A stretch of DNA of 64,000 nucleotides, from assembly GCF_001514305.1 (NCBI RefSeq), contig NZ_KQ949078.1, positions 1 through 64,000 of the forward strand, read 5' to 3'. Below the pieces are notes generated by a model that was not told where the DNA came from, did no database searches, and was given only the letters and a program-made list of their open reading frames with translations. Shown here in pieces: positions 1 through 8,508 of the stretch. A program made the translations under genes and the position numbers. Positions within the stretch are counted from its first letter, which is position 1; each line of letters begins with the position of its first letter. This DNA is from Streptomyces dysideae (GTDB lineage Bacteria > Actinomycetota > Actinomycetes > Streptomycetales > Streptomycetaceae).

Positions 1-150
1 GGACCACACGTGAAGATCAAACCTGCGGGTTACGGCACTGCGATCCGCCTTGGCGGCGAATCGCAGCTTAGGGATCAGATGAAGAACGTGGCGGAGATCG
101 GGCGGGTGCGGCTGTTGCGGGCGCGGTTGCCGCAGCCAACTCGCGAATGA
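1..150 (+). CDS. 3' end of an unidentified gene (partial)
   Basis: Frame 1 is open from the first base for 49 codons and stops at TGA 148-150. The tail is basic, with KIKPAG near its start and RLPQPTRE at its end, and looks like a protein C-terminus. The start lies outside the window and I recognise no family. Base composition is less GC-rich than the core genes further right, like the rest of 1-2230. Confidence 0.35.
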   Translation, partial: GPHVKIKPAGYGTAIRLGGESQLRDQMKNVAEIGRVRLLRARLPQPTRE

Positions 151-180
151 GGGCCGAGCGTCTGCCTGCATCCTGCCTTC

Positions 181-765
181 ATGGATCAAGGACTTGTAGC
201 ACTGGTGTCTGCGGGTGTTGGCCTCTTGGGTGCGATCGGTGGCGCAGCCATCGGCGGTGCAGCCGCTGCGAGAGGAGCACGACTTGGGGCGGAGACGACG
301 GCCCGAGCGACCAACCAGCAAGTACACGTTCAAGCAACCGTGGACCACGACCACTGGCTTCGCGGGCAACGCCTCGAAGCGTGCCGCGTCTTACTCACGG
401 CGTACGACGAGTACGCGATAGCTGCGTCGATGCTGACCAGAGTGCTTGAGAGGGAAGCTGATGGACCCAGGGACGTTGGGCAGGCTTTCGGGCGGGCGGT
501 CTCGGCGTTCAGGAACGCTTACTGGCAGGTTCGCCTCGTGGGCTCCCCTGACGTGCGCGAGCACGCGTCGCGACTACGAACGCACCTCGAAGATCACAAG
601 GACTGTACGGATCGGTGGATGGACGATGTCCTCTCCGTGCAAGGCTCCTCGGCGGCCTCTGAGCGGGCCGAGGAGGAGCGGCTAAGAATCCAACTGGGCG
701 AGTTGCATGACGCGTTCATGGAGACGGCGAGTCGTGCCGTATCCGAGCGCCAAGCAATCGCCTGA
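181..765 (+). CDS. Small single-pass membrane protein, function unknown
   Basis: The 194-residue product has one N-terminal hydrophobic Gly/Ala-rich segment (about residues 5-31, GVGLLGAIGGAAIGG), then a basic stretch and a charged, probably helical soluble part to the C-terminus. This predicts a membrane-anchored cytoplasmic protein. No catalytic motif is visible. The segment after the membrane helix (HWLRGQRLEA) resembles the same place in the protein at 1661-2077 (MWLREQKLKA), so the two look like members of one family. No clear ribosome binding site precedes the ATG. It lies in the lower-GC block beside tRNA-Ser, so horizontal origin is plausible. Confidence 0.6.
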   Translation: MDQGLVALVSAGVGLLGAIGGAAIGGAAAARGARLGAETTARATNQQVHVQATVDHDHWLRGQRLEACRVLLTAYDEYAIAASMLTRVLEREADGPRDVGQAFGRAVSAFRNAYWQVRLVGSPDVREHASRLRTHLEDHKDCTDRWMDDVLSVQGSSAASERAEEERLRIQLGELHDAFMETASRAVSERQAIA

Positions 766-879
766 TCCATCTTGGGCCCTCTAGCAACGCATCGAGTGCG
801 ATCCGGATCACGTTGTCGCCCTCTGACACGCTGAAGACGGTGCATAACTGGCTGTCGCCAGGTGAGAGGACGAGAAGAC

Positions 880-1545
880 GTGGATGTGTACGAGGCTGTG
901 GACAGTCGTCGGGCCGTGCGGGCGTTCAGCGATGAGTCAGTACCCAAAGAGGTACTCGAACGAGTGCTGGCGGCAGCGACGCGGGCTCCGTCGAGTGGGA
1001 ACCTCCAGCCGTGGCATCTGTATGTCGTGATCGGCGAACCCTTGGTCGAACTGAAGAGGCGTGCAACGGCCAGGGCGTTGGCGGGAGACCCCGGTGATGA
1101 GCGGGAGTACCCGATGTACCCGGCCGATCTGACCTCGCCGTATCTGGACCGCATCTCCGCCGCAGCCGCCCAGCGGTACAAGGCACTGGGAATCGAGCGC
1201 GACGACCCCGACAGACCCATGAAGATTGCCGCCTTGAACTCAGAGGCGTTCGGGGCACCCGTCGTACTGTTCTGCTACCTCGACCGGACAATGGGGCCCG
1301 GACAGTGGGGGGACGCGGGGATGTACTTGCAGACGGTCATGCTGTTGCTGAGGGCGGAAGGGCTGCACAGCTGCCCCCAAGTGATGTGGACCATGTACCG
1401 CAAGACCGTCAGCCAAATGGTCGGGGTCGATGACGGGCTCGTGCTGTTCTGTGGTGTCTCGGTGGGATTCGAGAAGGAAGGCGTGCCATCGCTGCGTACC
1501 GGGCGGGCGGGCATGGCAGAAACAGTGAGCTTCATCGGGGTGTGA
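880..1545 (+). CDS. Nitroreductase-family FMN oxidoreductase
   Basis: The sequence opens with the family signature DVYEAVDSRRAVRAFSDE, followed by APSSGNLQPWHLYVV (FMN-binding and dimer region) and, late in the chain, the MYLQTVMLLLRAEGLHSC helix. Nitroreductases are FMN homodimers that reduce nitro or quinone substrates with NAD(P)H; the substrate here cannot be inferred. I take GTG 880, preceded by GAGAGGA with about 9 nt spacing, because it places the family N-terminus correctly. GTG 862 in the same frame would add six residues. The gene stands between the two small membrane proteins and shares their lower GC. Confidence 0.85.
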   Translation: MDVYEAVDSRRAVRAFSDESVPKEVLERVLAAATRAPSSGNLQPWHLYVVIGEPLVELKRRATARALAGDPGDEREYPMYPADLTSPYLDRISAAAAQRYKALGIERDDPDRPMKIAALNSEAFGAPVVLFCYLDRTMGPGQWGDAGMYLQTVMLLLRAEGLHSCPQVMWTMYRKTVSQMVGVDDGLVLFCGVSVGFEKEGVPSLRTGRAGMAETVSFIGV

Positions 1546-1660
1546 CCACTGGGACGCTCCGTTCGGATCACCGAATCCTTGGTGTGAGTCGCTCATCGAG
1601 TTGGGCGCCCTCCGCGGCTTCGGTAGCCTGCTGCCAGCTGTGTGGCGGGGGGAGCTGAGC

Positions 1661-2077
1661 ATGGAGAACATCCTGTCTGTGGCCATCGGGGCCGGTATCG
1701 GCCTCATAGGGGTCGCGTTCGGCTCTTGGTTCACTGCGCGCCGGCAGGACCGCATGTGGCTGCGCGAACAGAAGCTGAAAGCCGGGGTCGCCTTCAACAC
1801 GGCCGTGACTCAGCTCATCGACTACCTTCGCGAAACACAGCTGAGTGACGACGGCGCCGGCGGCAACGAGCTGGCGGGCCGGATGCAGGAAGCCCGGTCA
1901 GCCCTCTACCTACTGTGCGCGGACGACACCGTCGATCTCGCCAATGCTCTCGCGCGTCGAGTTTGGAGCTCCCGGCCCAGCGAGGGCAGAGACGACCGCA
2001 GGGCCCAGCACAAGGAGACGTTGGATCTGCTTCGCCGCTTCACCCATCAGCTCCGGCAAGAGATCGCCAGGACGTAG
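1661..2077 (+). CDS. Small single-pass membrane protein, function unknown
   Basis: This 138-residue protein has an N-terminal membrane helix (about residues 3-22, ILSVAIGAGIGLIGVAFGSW) followed by RRQDRMWLREQKLKA and a charged helical remainder. The architecture and the WLREQKL segment match the product of 181-765, so the nitroreductase is bracketed by two relatives. ATG 1661 is chosen because it is preceded by GGGGAG and begins just before the hydrophobic segment; a TTG at 1601 would add 20 unconvincing residues. No known domain is recognised. Confidence 0.6.
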   Translation: MENILSVAIGAGIGLIGVAFGSWFTARRQDRMWLREQKLKAGVAFNTAVTQLIDYLRETQLSDDGAGGNELAGRMQEARSALYLLCADDTVDLANALARRVWSSRPSEGRDDRRAQHKETLDLLRRFTHQLRQEIART

Positions 2078-2305
2078 TCTCAGTCAATGGCCGCGGACAA
2101 GCTTCCAGAACTCCAGTTCGTCGAGGATGCGCGACAGCAGATCTCCAGGTCAATGCAGGTATGGCGCTCCAAGATCTGGTCCACGCCTGCTCCACACGCG
2201 CTGATCCACAACGCAACAGAGCTGGATCAAGGTGAGACAGGCCCCATGCAGAAGGGGCGCCCCTCACTGAGGGACACCCCATCTGACCAGCACGTCTCTG
2301 ACCTG

Positions 2306-2392
2306 CGGAGGCGGTGGGATTTGAACCCACGGTGACATCGCTGCCACGACGGTTTTCAAGACCGTTCCCTTAGGCCGCTCGGGCACGCCTCC
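2306..2392 (-). tRNA. tRNA-Ser (anticodon UGA)
   Basis: Read on the minus strand, the acceptor GGAGGCG pairs with CGCCTCC, the anticodon stem ACGGT/ACCGT encloses CTTGAAA (anticodon TGA), the long variable arm is type II, and the T-arm is GTGGG-TTCAAAT-CCCAC. The discriminator is G and CCA is not encoded. The 3' end faces the accessory block at 1-2230, the usual orientation for tRNA-targeted integration. Confidence 0.95.
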
Positions 2393-2454
2393 CCCGCACC
2401 CCCGTCACCGGCGGCGCGGGACAAGAGTAACGGGTGGGCACGCGCGTGTGGGGG

Positions 2455-3969
2455 TCAGCTGTCGCCTGTGCGGGAGCCGAGGGTGAGGTCGACCGTGCGG
2501 GTCTTGCCGTCGCGTTCGTAGGTGATCTTGACCTTGTCGCCGGGCTGGTGGGTCCAGATCTCGCCGATCAGGGTGGGGCCGGAGTCGATCACGCGGTCGT
2601 CGAGCTTGGTGATGACGTCGCCGGGCTTGAGGCCTGCGTCGGCGGCGGGGCCGCCCGGCTCGACCGCGTCGGTGCCGCTGGCGCCCTGCTCGGTGATCTT
2701 GGCGCCGCCGGCGGACTCCTCCAGGGAGACGGAGGCGCCGATCTTGGCGTAGACGGGCTTGCCGGTCTTGATCAGCTGCTGGGCGACGTACTTGGCCTGG
2801 TTGATCGGGATGGCGAAGCCCAGGCCGATCGAGCCGGACTGGCTGGTGCCGCCCAGGCCGTTGGCGGCGGACTGGATCGCGGAGTTGATGCCGATGACAT
2901 TGCCCTGCGCGTCGAGGAGCGGGCCGCCGGAGTTACCGGGGTTGATCGAGGCGTCGGTCTGCAGGGCGCTCATGTAGGACGCGTTGCTGCCGGTGCCGTC
3001 GCTCGAGGCCACCGGGCGGTTCTTGGCGCTGATGATGCCCGTCGTGACCGTGTTGGAGAGGCCGAAGGGGGCGCCGATCGCGATCGTCGAGTCGCCGACG
3101 GCCACCTTCTCGGAGTCGCCCAGGGTGAGGGGCTTGAGGTCCGACGGGGCGTTCTTGAGCTTGATCACCGCTACGTCGTAGCCCTGGGCGTGGCCCACGA
3201 CCTCGGCGTCGTACTTCTTGCCGTTCGGGAAGGTCGCCGTGACCTTGCCGCCGTCGACCGCGTCGGCCACCACGTGGTTGTTGGTGACGATGTGGCCCTC
3301 GGTGTCGAAGACGAAGCCGGTGCCGGTGCCGCCCTCGCCGCTGCTGCTCTCGGCCTCGATGGTGACGGTGCTGGGCAGCGCCTTGGCGGCCACGGCCGCG
3401 ACCGTGCCGGGGTCGCGCTTGACGTTGCCGCCGCTGCCGGAGGCGGAGACGGTCGTGGAGGACGTGTTGTCCTCGTTCTTGGCCAGGGTGTAGCCGAGGC
3501 CGCCGCCCAGGCCGCCCGCGACCAGCGCGGCGATCAGGATCGCGGCGAGCAGACCGCCGCGGCCGGACTTCGGCGCCGGGGGCTGGTAGGCCGCACCCCA
3601 GCCGGCCCCGCTCGCACCGCCGGCGCCCGAGCCGGCGTACGACGGGACGGCGGGCGGCGCCGGAGGCGGCCACGAGCCGTCGGGGGCGGAGCCCTGGGCG
3701 GCGGGGTCCGGGCCCGGAGTACCGGGGCCCTGAGGGCCGTGGGGGCCCGTCTGGGAAGCGCTGGGCGGGGGGGCCTGGCCCGCGTACGCCGGCTGCTGCT
3801 CCTGTGCGCCGGGGGCGCTTGGCGGCACCGGCGGGAGCGGTGCGGTCGGGGCGGCACCGCTGTCGGGAGCCGTGTGCTCCTGGGGCGCCGGAGCAGCAGG
3901 AGCGTCCACCGGCACGGGAGGTGCGGACGGGGCCGGGGGTACCGCGGTGCCCTCGTTCTCGGTGCTCAC
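2455..3969 (-). CDS. HtrA/DegP-type membrane-anchored serine protease with PDZ domain
   Basis: The 504-residue protein has a long Pro/Ala-rich cytoplasmic N-terminus (1-130), one membrane helix (about 139-162), a trypsin-like domain and a C-terminal PDZ domain (about 405-495). The catalytic triad is visible as His232 in TNNHVV, Asp265 in YDVAVIKL and Ser347 in GNSGGPL. HtrA proteases degrade or refold damaged extracytoplasmic proteins; the location outside the membrane is inferred from topology. The GTG start at 3969 follows GAGGAGAAAAGCT. It is divergent from the phosphodiesterase gene across about 255 bp. Confidence 0.93.
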   Translation of the reverse strand: MSTENEGTAVPPAPSAPPVPVDAPAAPAPQEHTAPDSGAAPTAPLPPVPPSAPGAQEQQPAYAGQAPPPSASQTGPHGPQGPGTPGPDPAAQGSAPDGSWPPPAPPAVPSYAGSGAGGASGAGWGAAYQPPAPKSGRGGLLAAILIAALVAGGLGGGLGYTLAKNEDNTSSTTVSASGSGGNVKRDPGTVAAVAAKALPSTVTIEAESSSGEGGTGTGFVFDTEGHIVTNNHVVADAVDGGKVTATFPNGKKYDAEVVGHAQGYDVAVIKLKNAPSDLKPLTLGDSEKVAVGDSTIAIGAPFGLSNTVTTGIISAKNRPVASSDGTGSNASYMSALQTDASINPGNSGGPLLDAQGNVIGINSAIQSAANGLGGTSQSGSIGLGFAIPINQAKYVAQQLIKTGKPVYAKIGASVSLEESAGGAKITEQGASGTDAVEPGGPAADAGLKPGDVITKLDDRVIDSGPTLIGEIWTHQPGDKVKITYERDGKTRTVDLTLGSRTGDS

Positions 3970-4225
3970 AGCTTTTCTCCTCGATCCACGGCTGTCGTTG
4001 TCGGTCGCACTCGGTCACGCCCGTTCACGCTTGTTGACGGTCCCGCGCGCTTCAGCTGTGCATGTGTTTTGTATGCCGTCAGCTTTTCCCACAGGCCGTC
4101 AGAGCACCATAAGCGGTGCCTGTGCGTCCGAGGCCATCCTTTACATAGGCCATTCCAGACTAAACGGTCGCAATCCAAGCGCCTCCGATCGCACGCGTAC
4201 CCGCGCGCGGTGGCACCATGACGCG

Positions 4226-5053
4226 GTGACCCACGTACGGCAGCACCGGATTCAAGTCGTCGCCCACCGCGGAGCCTCCGAAGACGCTCCCGAGCACACC
4301 CTGGCCGCGTACAAGAAGGCGATCGAGGACGGTGCGGATGCCCTCGAATGCGATGTACGCCTCACCGCGGACGGCCATCTCGTCTGCGTCCACGACCGAC
4401 GCGTCAACCGGACGTCCAACGGCCGCGGCGCGGTCTCGGCGCTGGAGCTCGCCGAGCTGGCCGCCCTGGACTTCGGTTCCCGCAAGAACCGCGACTCCTG
4501 GAAGAACCGGGCCGAGGAGCCCGACTGGGAGTTCCGACCGGAGGACCCGGAGGACACCTCCGTGCTGACCCTGGAGCGGCTGCTGGAGCTCGTGGCGGAC
4601 GCGGGGCGGCGGGTGGAGCTGGCGATCGAGACAAAGCACCCCACACGGTGGGCGGGGCAGGTCGAGGAGCGGCTGCTGCACCTGCTGAAGCGGTTCGGGC
4701 TGGACGCGCCGGTCTCGGCCGCCGAGTCGCCGGTGCGGGTCATGAGCTTCTCGGCGCGTTCACTGCATCGTGTGCGTGCCGCATCACCGACGCTGCCGAC
4801 GGTCTATCTGATGCAGTTCGTCTCGCCCCGGCTGCGCGACGGACGGCTGCCCGCGGGTGTCCGGATCGCGGGCCCCTCGATCCGGATCGTGCGCAATCAC
4901 CCGGCGTACATCGAGCGTCTGAAGCGGGCCGGCCACCAGGTGCACGTGTGGACCGTGAACGACCCCGACGACGTCGGTCTCTGCGCCGACCTGGGCGTCG
5001 ACGCCATCATCACCAACCGCCCGCGCGCGGTGCTGGATCAGCTCGGCGGCTGA
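4226..5053 (+). CDS. Glycerophosphodiester phosphodiesterase family protein
   Basis: The 275-residue GDPD TIM-barrel protein has the diagnostic residues His14-Arg15-Gly16 (VVAHRGASEDAPEHT), Glu41 and Asp43 (ECDVRL) and His56 (VHD). The C-terminus ends with VHVWTVNDPDD and DAIITNRP. The family hydrolyses glycerophosphodiesters to glycerol-3-phosphate and an alcohol. No signal peptide is seen, so it is probably cytoplasmic. GTG 4226 is preferred because the open frame upstream is not protein-like and residue 1 then sits just before the HRG strand. Confidence 0.9.
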   Translation: MTHVRQHRIQVVAHRGASEDAPEHTLAAYKKAIEDGADALECDVRLTADGHLVCVHDRRVNRTSNGRGAVSALELAELAALDFGSRKNRDSWKNRAEEPDWEFRPEDPEDTSVLTLERLLELVADAGRRVELAIETKHPTRWAGQVEERLLHLLKRFGLDAPVSAAESPVRVMSFSARSLHRVRAASPTLPTVYLMQFVSPRLRDGRLPAGVRIAGPSIRIVRNHPAYIERLKRAGHQVHVWTVNDPDDVGLCADLGVDAIITNRPRAVLDQLGG

Positions 5054-5236
5054 CCCCTGGGCACGCGTGCGCAGGGCGTCGGCTTAGCCATGAGTCCGCA
5101 AAGTCCCGCTACGACCTCTTGACCCGACAGTCACTCCAGCCCCATCCTCCCCTCTCAGCCAACCGTCGAATTCCAGCCATATGACCGCCCGGCGATTACG
5201 GGGAGTGCTCCGGCGCGTTCGGTCCGTATTCGATCG

Positions 5237-5890
5237 TTGCGAGTGCGTCACGGCACATGGTGTGGCCGGTTTCCGGTACAGGCCAATGGGGCATCCACAC
5301 CGTGGCGTGGGGCAAAGGAGGTCTCGGGGGTGGCGTTGGTGGTGGCACAGGAGGTGCCCACGTCGTCGAGCATGGCCGTACCCCATGGCCCTGCGGGCGT
5401 GGGGGAAGCGAGACACCGGATGCGTGATCAGTTGCGCATGGGTGGTGTGGCGGAATCGGTCATCGACGACGCCGTACTGATTCTTTCCGAACTCTTGAGC
5501 AACGCGTGCAAACACGGCCGGCCACTGGGCGAAGCCCTGGCCGGGTACGGCGACGTCCGGGCCGCCTGGCGCGTGGACTCGAGCGGCAGGCTCACGGTGG
5601 AGGTCACGGACGGCGGTGGACCCACCCGCCCGGCTCCGGCCACGCCCTCGGTCACCGCACACGGTGGCCGCGGGCTGAACATCATCACCGCGCTGGCCGA
5701 CGACTGGGGCGTACGGGACGACACCCGGGGCGAGGTCACGGTGTGGGTGGTGGTCCACCACGACGTGTACGACCCGGATGCGGGACACCGGCGCCACGAC
5801 TTCGCCACGCGCGTCACGGCGCCGGCGGTGTCCGTGATCCCCGAGGTACCCGACCTGGACTTCGCGGACGCGTTCGACGACCTGGACTGA
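5237..5890 (+). CDS. HATPase_c anti-sigma-type ATP-binding regulatory protein
   Basis: The 217-residue protein has an RsbW-like GHKL fold: N box in ILSELLSNACKHGRP, G1 box in EVTDGGGP and G2 box in GGRGLNII. There is no histidine phosphoacceptor domain, so it is not a classical sensor kinase. Such proteins in Streptomyces act as anti-sigma or switch kinases, but the partner is not visible here. The N-terminal 45 residues are unlike the family core, and the start could be further downstream. The C-terminus is acidic (DLDFADAFDDLD). Confidence 0.8.
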   Translation: MRVRHGTWCGRFPVQANGASTPWRGAKEVSGVALVVAQEVPTSSSMAVPHGPAGVGEARHRMRDQLRMGGVAESVIDDAVLILSELLSNACKHGRPLGEALAGYGDVRAAWRVDSSGRLTVEVTDGGGPTRPAPATPSVTAHGGRGLNIITALADDWGVRDDTRGEVTVWVVVHHDVYDPDAGHRRHDFATRVTAPAVSVIPEVPDLDFADAFDDLD

Positions 5891-6010
5891 CGCACCGGTT
5901 CCGGGGCAACGCGGCACGTTGGCCGCAATGTCCACAGGCTCCCGTCAGTCATGGCGTGAACGGCTAGGCTCCCGCCGTACGAGACGAGCCGTAACCGGGA
6001 GACACCCACG

Positions 6011-6976
6011 ATGGCCAAGAAGCGACCCCAGACGAAGGCCAAGCGCCCGCAGCTCACGGACGGAGAGATCCCGGTTGTCGGCGCACGCGAGCCCTGCCCC
6101 TGTGGCAGTGGCCGCCGTTACAAGGCCTGCCACGGCCGGGCCGCCGCGCACGCGGTGACCGAGCTGGTGCAGCGCCCGTTCGAGGGCCTGCCGGGCGAGT
6201 GCGACTGGGTGGCCCTGCGCGAGCTGGTGCCGGCCGCCACCGTCGAACTGCCCCTGAAGGGCGGCCTCCCCGAAGGCGTCCCGTCGGTCACCCTGGCCAC
6301 GGTGCTGCCGATGGCCTGGCCGGCGCTGCGCCGCGACGACGGCTCGGTGCTGCTGGGCCTGCAGAACGACACGGCGTCGGGCGACATCAGCCGCGACCTC
6401 GCCGACACCCTCCAGCGCGCCCTCACCGCGGAGCCCGGCACTCCGGTCCAGGGCCGCCGTGCCCCGGCCGACGGTCCCCGGCTGCAGGATCTGCTCAACC
6501 CCGAAGGCACGTTCGAGCCAGTTGTGCACCCGGGCTTCGAGTTCTGGGTCCCGGACCCGGAGAACGCCACGCCGGAGGTGTCCGCCTCCCTGGAGCGCGC
6601 CAACGCCGCGGCGATCCCGACCGTGCGGCTGACCGGCGTGGACGCCGCGTACTGGTGCGAGACCCCGGACAAGAACCACCTGCGCTGGGTCATGCCCTAT
6701 CCCGAGGAGCAGCTTCTGGACGCCCTCGCGCGGCTGCACGCGGCCGGGCGGTCCCACCTCGGCGAGGGCACCCGCCTGGTGGGCTCCTTCCGCGCGCACG
6801 GCCTCACGGTCCCGGTCTGGGACCTGCCGAGCGACGTCGGCGCGGAGGACGTGGAGAAGCCGGCCGCCGAGTTCGCCGAGCGCCTCACCGCGGCCCTGGC
6901 CACGGACGCTCCGCTCACCGCGGACGAGCGTCGCGCGCGGGGCGGCCTGACCAACCGGCAGGTCACGCTCAGCTGA
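6011..6976 (+). CDS. DUF5926-type protein with SEC-C motif
   Basis: The basic start MAKKRPQTKAKRPQ is followed by a SEC-C zinc motif (EPCPCGSGRRYKACHG, about residues 27-42). The remaining 270 residues match what I know as the actinobacterial DUF5926 family. SEC-C motifs bind zinc and occur at the C-terminus of SecA and in other proteins; this N-terminal placement is typical of this family, whose function is unknown. The ATG has an upstream purine-rich stretch (CCGGGAGACACCC). It is convergent with the secreted protein gene at 7220. Confidence 0.85.
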   Translation: MAKKRPQTKAKRPQLTDGEIPVVGAREPCPCGSGRRYKACHGRAAAHAVTELVQRPFEGLPGECDWVALRELVPAATVELPLKGGLPEGVPSVTLATVLPMAWPALRRDDGSVLLGLQNDTASGDISRDLADTLQRALTAEPGTPVQGRRAPADGPRLQDLLNPEGTFEPVVHPGFEFWVPDPENATPEVSASLERANAAAIPTVRLTGVDAAYWCETPDKNHLRWVMPYPEEQLLDALARLHAAGRSHLGEGTRLVGSFRAHGLTVPVWDLPSDVGAEDVEKPAAEFAERLTAALATDAPLTADERRARGGLTNRQVTLS

Positions 6977-7104
6977 CGCGGGACACGGAGATCCACTGCG
7001 GCTGACCGACCGGTCAGCCGCACCGTGGGCCCCGGGAGAGGTGAATCCGATCACAACTCCCGTGCGGAGCAAGGGAATCCGTGACTGGAAAGCCCGGATC
7101 GAAT

Positions 7105-7185
7105 TTGCGAACGGCGGATCTCTTGTTACCGTTCCAATAGCCCGGTTGCTGGTGCATCCCCCGTCGCCAGCAACCGGGTCTTTCC
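7105..7185 (+). ncRNA. Candidate small RNA or terminator hairpin with C-rich loop
   Basis: A perfect 12-bp stem (CCCGGTTGCTGG 7141-7152 with CCAGCAACCGGG 7167-7178) encloses a 14-nt loop containing CCCCC and is followed by TCTTTCC. Upstream is a promoter-like pair, TTGCGA (7105-7110) and TACCGT (7127-7132), 16 nt apart, which would start a transcript near 7139. It may be an independent small RNA of about 45 nt or only the terminator of the DUF5926 gene. A C-run in the loop recalls the actinobacterial 6C RNA family. From memory, S. coelicolor has a small RNA beside its homologue of this gene; I could not verify that. Confidence 0.45.
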
Positions 7186-7219
7186 ATGTCCGCGGCCGTT
7201 CACAGAATGGCGTCGTGCG

Positions 7220-7786
7220 TCAACTGCCCGTAGGTACAGGGGAGTTGCTCCCCGAGCGCAGCAGCAGCGGCCCCTGCCCGGCGTGTGCCGCGAACTCCGC
7301 GACCGCCGTGTAGGCGGCCAGGTCTCCCTGGGTGCGCTCGCGGGGCGTCTCACACGTCCCGGGCTCGTCCTCGGCGTCCACCACGCACCGCATCTGCACG
7401 GTGCGCCCGGCCGGCCCCATGAGGCTCAGTACGGAGTCCAGGGTGCTGCCGGTGGCGTTGCGGTAGTAGGTGCGCGCCCAGGTCTCCTCACCCTGCGTCA
7501 GGACGCACGTCTGCGCCTCGATGCCCTCGGGGGAGGTGAGCTCGGGGCCGCAGCGGGCGGCGGCGGCGGGTCCCAGGCCGAGCAGCAGCGGGGAGCGGCC
7601 GGGTGCGGCGGAGGGCGCCTTGGCGTCGGCGGGCGGGGAAGGACTTACAGAAGGGCGTACAGACGTGCGTGACGTGTGTACGTCGGCGCGCTCCTCGTCA
7701 TCCACCGGGCCCGCGGACGCCACGGCCAGCGGCAGCGCGACCGCGCACGCCGCGACGCCCGCGAGGGCAAGGAGACGAAGGTTCAT
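7220..7786 (-). CDS. Secreted protein of unknown function
   Basis: The 188-residue product begins with a signal peptide (MNLRLLALAGVAACAVALPLAVASA, possible cleavage after ASA), then a Ser/Pro/Ala-rich linker and a compact domain with four cysteines (RCGPEL, QTCVLT, MRCVVD, GTCETP) that could form two disulphides. I recognise no family. ATG 7786 is chosen because it gives an ideal signal peptide. A GTG at 7813 in frame has a better upstream GGAA, so the start is uncertain. Confidence 0.65.
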   Translation of the reverse strand: MNLRLLALAGVAACAVALPLAVASAGPVDDEERADVHTSRTSVRPSVSPSPPADAKAPSAAPGRSPLLLGLGPAAAARCGPELTSPEGIEAQTCVLTQGEETWARTYYRNATGSTLDSVLSLMGPAGRTVQMRCVVDAEDEPGTCETPRERTQGDLAAYTAVAEFAAHAGQGPLLLRSGSNSPVPTGS

Positions 7787-7842
7787 AGGCGGGAAGATAA
7801 CGACCACGCGCACGTGTCACGTTCCGCGCGCGCCGGGCGGCC

Positions 7843-8508
7843 CTACAACTCGGGTGCGCTCACACCCGTACGAGTGAGGGCTTCGACGACGGCGTCCACC
7901 ACTGCCTCGACGTCGGGCACCCATGGGGCGGCCGAGCCGGGCAGCGGGGCGCGCTCCCAGCGGACGGCGCCCTGGCCGGTCTCGGACGGGGGCAGGGCGA
8001 GGTAGCCGCCCTCACCGTGGAAGCGGAGGGAGCCGGGGACGAAGTCCTGGGCGTAGAGCAGTTCGCCCAGCTGCTCCATGGAGTACGGCTTCACGAGCAG
8101 CGCCCAGCGGGTGGGCGAGGCGATGACCGGGCCGAGGCGCATGCCCTTGCGGTCGAGCGCGGCCAGGGCGTGAGCGGCCGGCAGGGCGGGCAGGCTGACC
8201 GCGCAGGGGGCCGTGCCGCCGGTGGCGAGGACGATCGGGGCCGCGGGCCGGTTGGTCCACCACCAGCGCACCATGCGCTCGTCGGTGGTGGCGGCGAGGA
8301 GGCCGGGGTCGAAGGGGTGTGCGCCGGGAACCGTGCAGTCCGGGTCGGGGCAGCCGCAGCGGGAGCGCCCCTGCGGGTCGGTCGCCACACCCGGGAGAAC
8401 GGGCCACTGCCATTCCGTAGCGAAGGCCAGGGCCGCGCTGATCAACTCAGGCTTCCCGTCGCTCTGCTGGGACAGGAGCCTGCGTCGCCTTCCGAGGATC
8501 TCGCGCAT
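7843..8508 (-). CDS. Prim-pol-like (bifunctional DNA primase/polymerase N-terminal) protein
   Basis: The 221-residue protein resembles the actinobacterial family annotated as bifunctional DNA primase/polymerase N-terminal domain: a helical start (SAALAFATEWQWPVLPG), a Cys-rich insert RCGCPDPDCTVPGAHP and WWWTNRPAAPIVLATGG. The acidic DxD pair needed for nucleotidyl transfer is not visible after the VLATGG strand (it reads CAVSLPAL), so catalysis is doubtful. The ATG follows GGAAAGGAACG. It is divergent from the phosphatase gene across 503 bp. Confidence 0.7.
   Translation of the reverse strand: MREILGRRRRLLSQQSDGKPELISAALAFATEWQWPVLPGVATDPQGRSRCGCPDPDCTVPGAHPFDPGLLAATTDERMVRWWWTNRPAAPIVLATGGTAPCAVSLPALPAAHALAALDRKGMRLGPVIASPTRWALLVKPYSMEQLGELLYAQDFVPGSLRFHGEGGYLALPPSETGQGAVRWERAPLPGSAAPWVPDVEAVVDAVVEALTRTGVSAPEL

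Noticed and set aside
2434..4221. 595-codon plus-strand frame opposite the HtrA-like protease
   Set aside because: It is the complement of the protease reading frame, Gly/Asp/Val-rich and without motifs; the minus-strand protein has a full catalytic triad.
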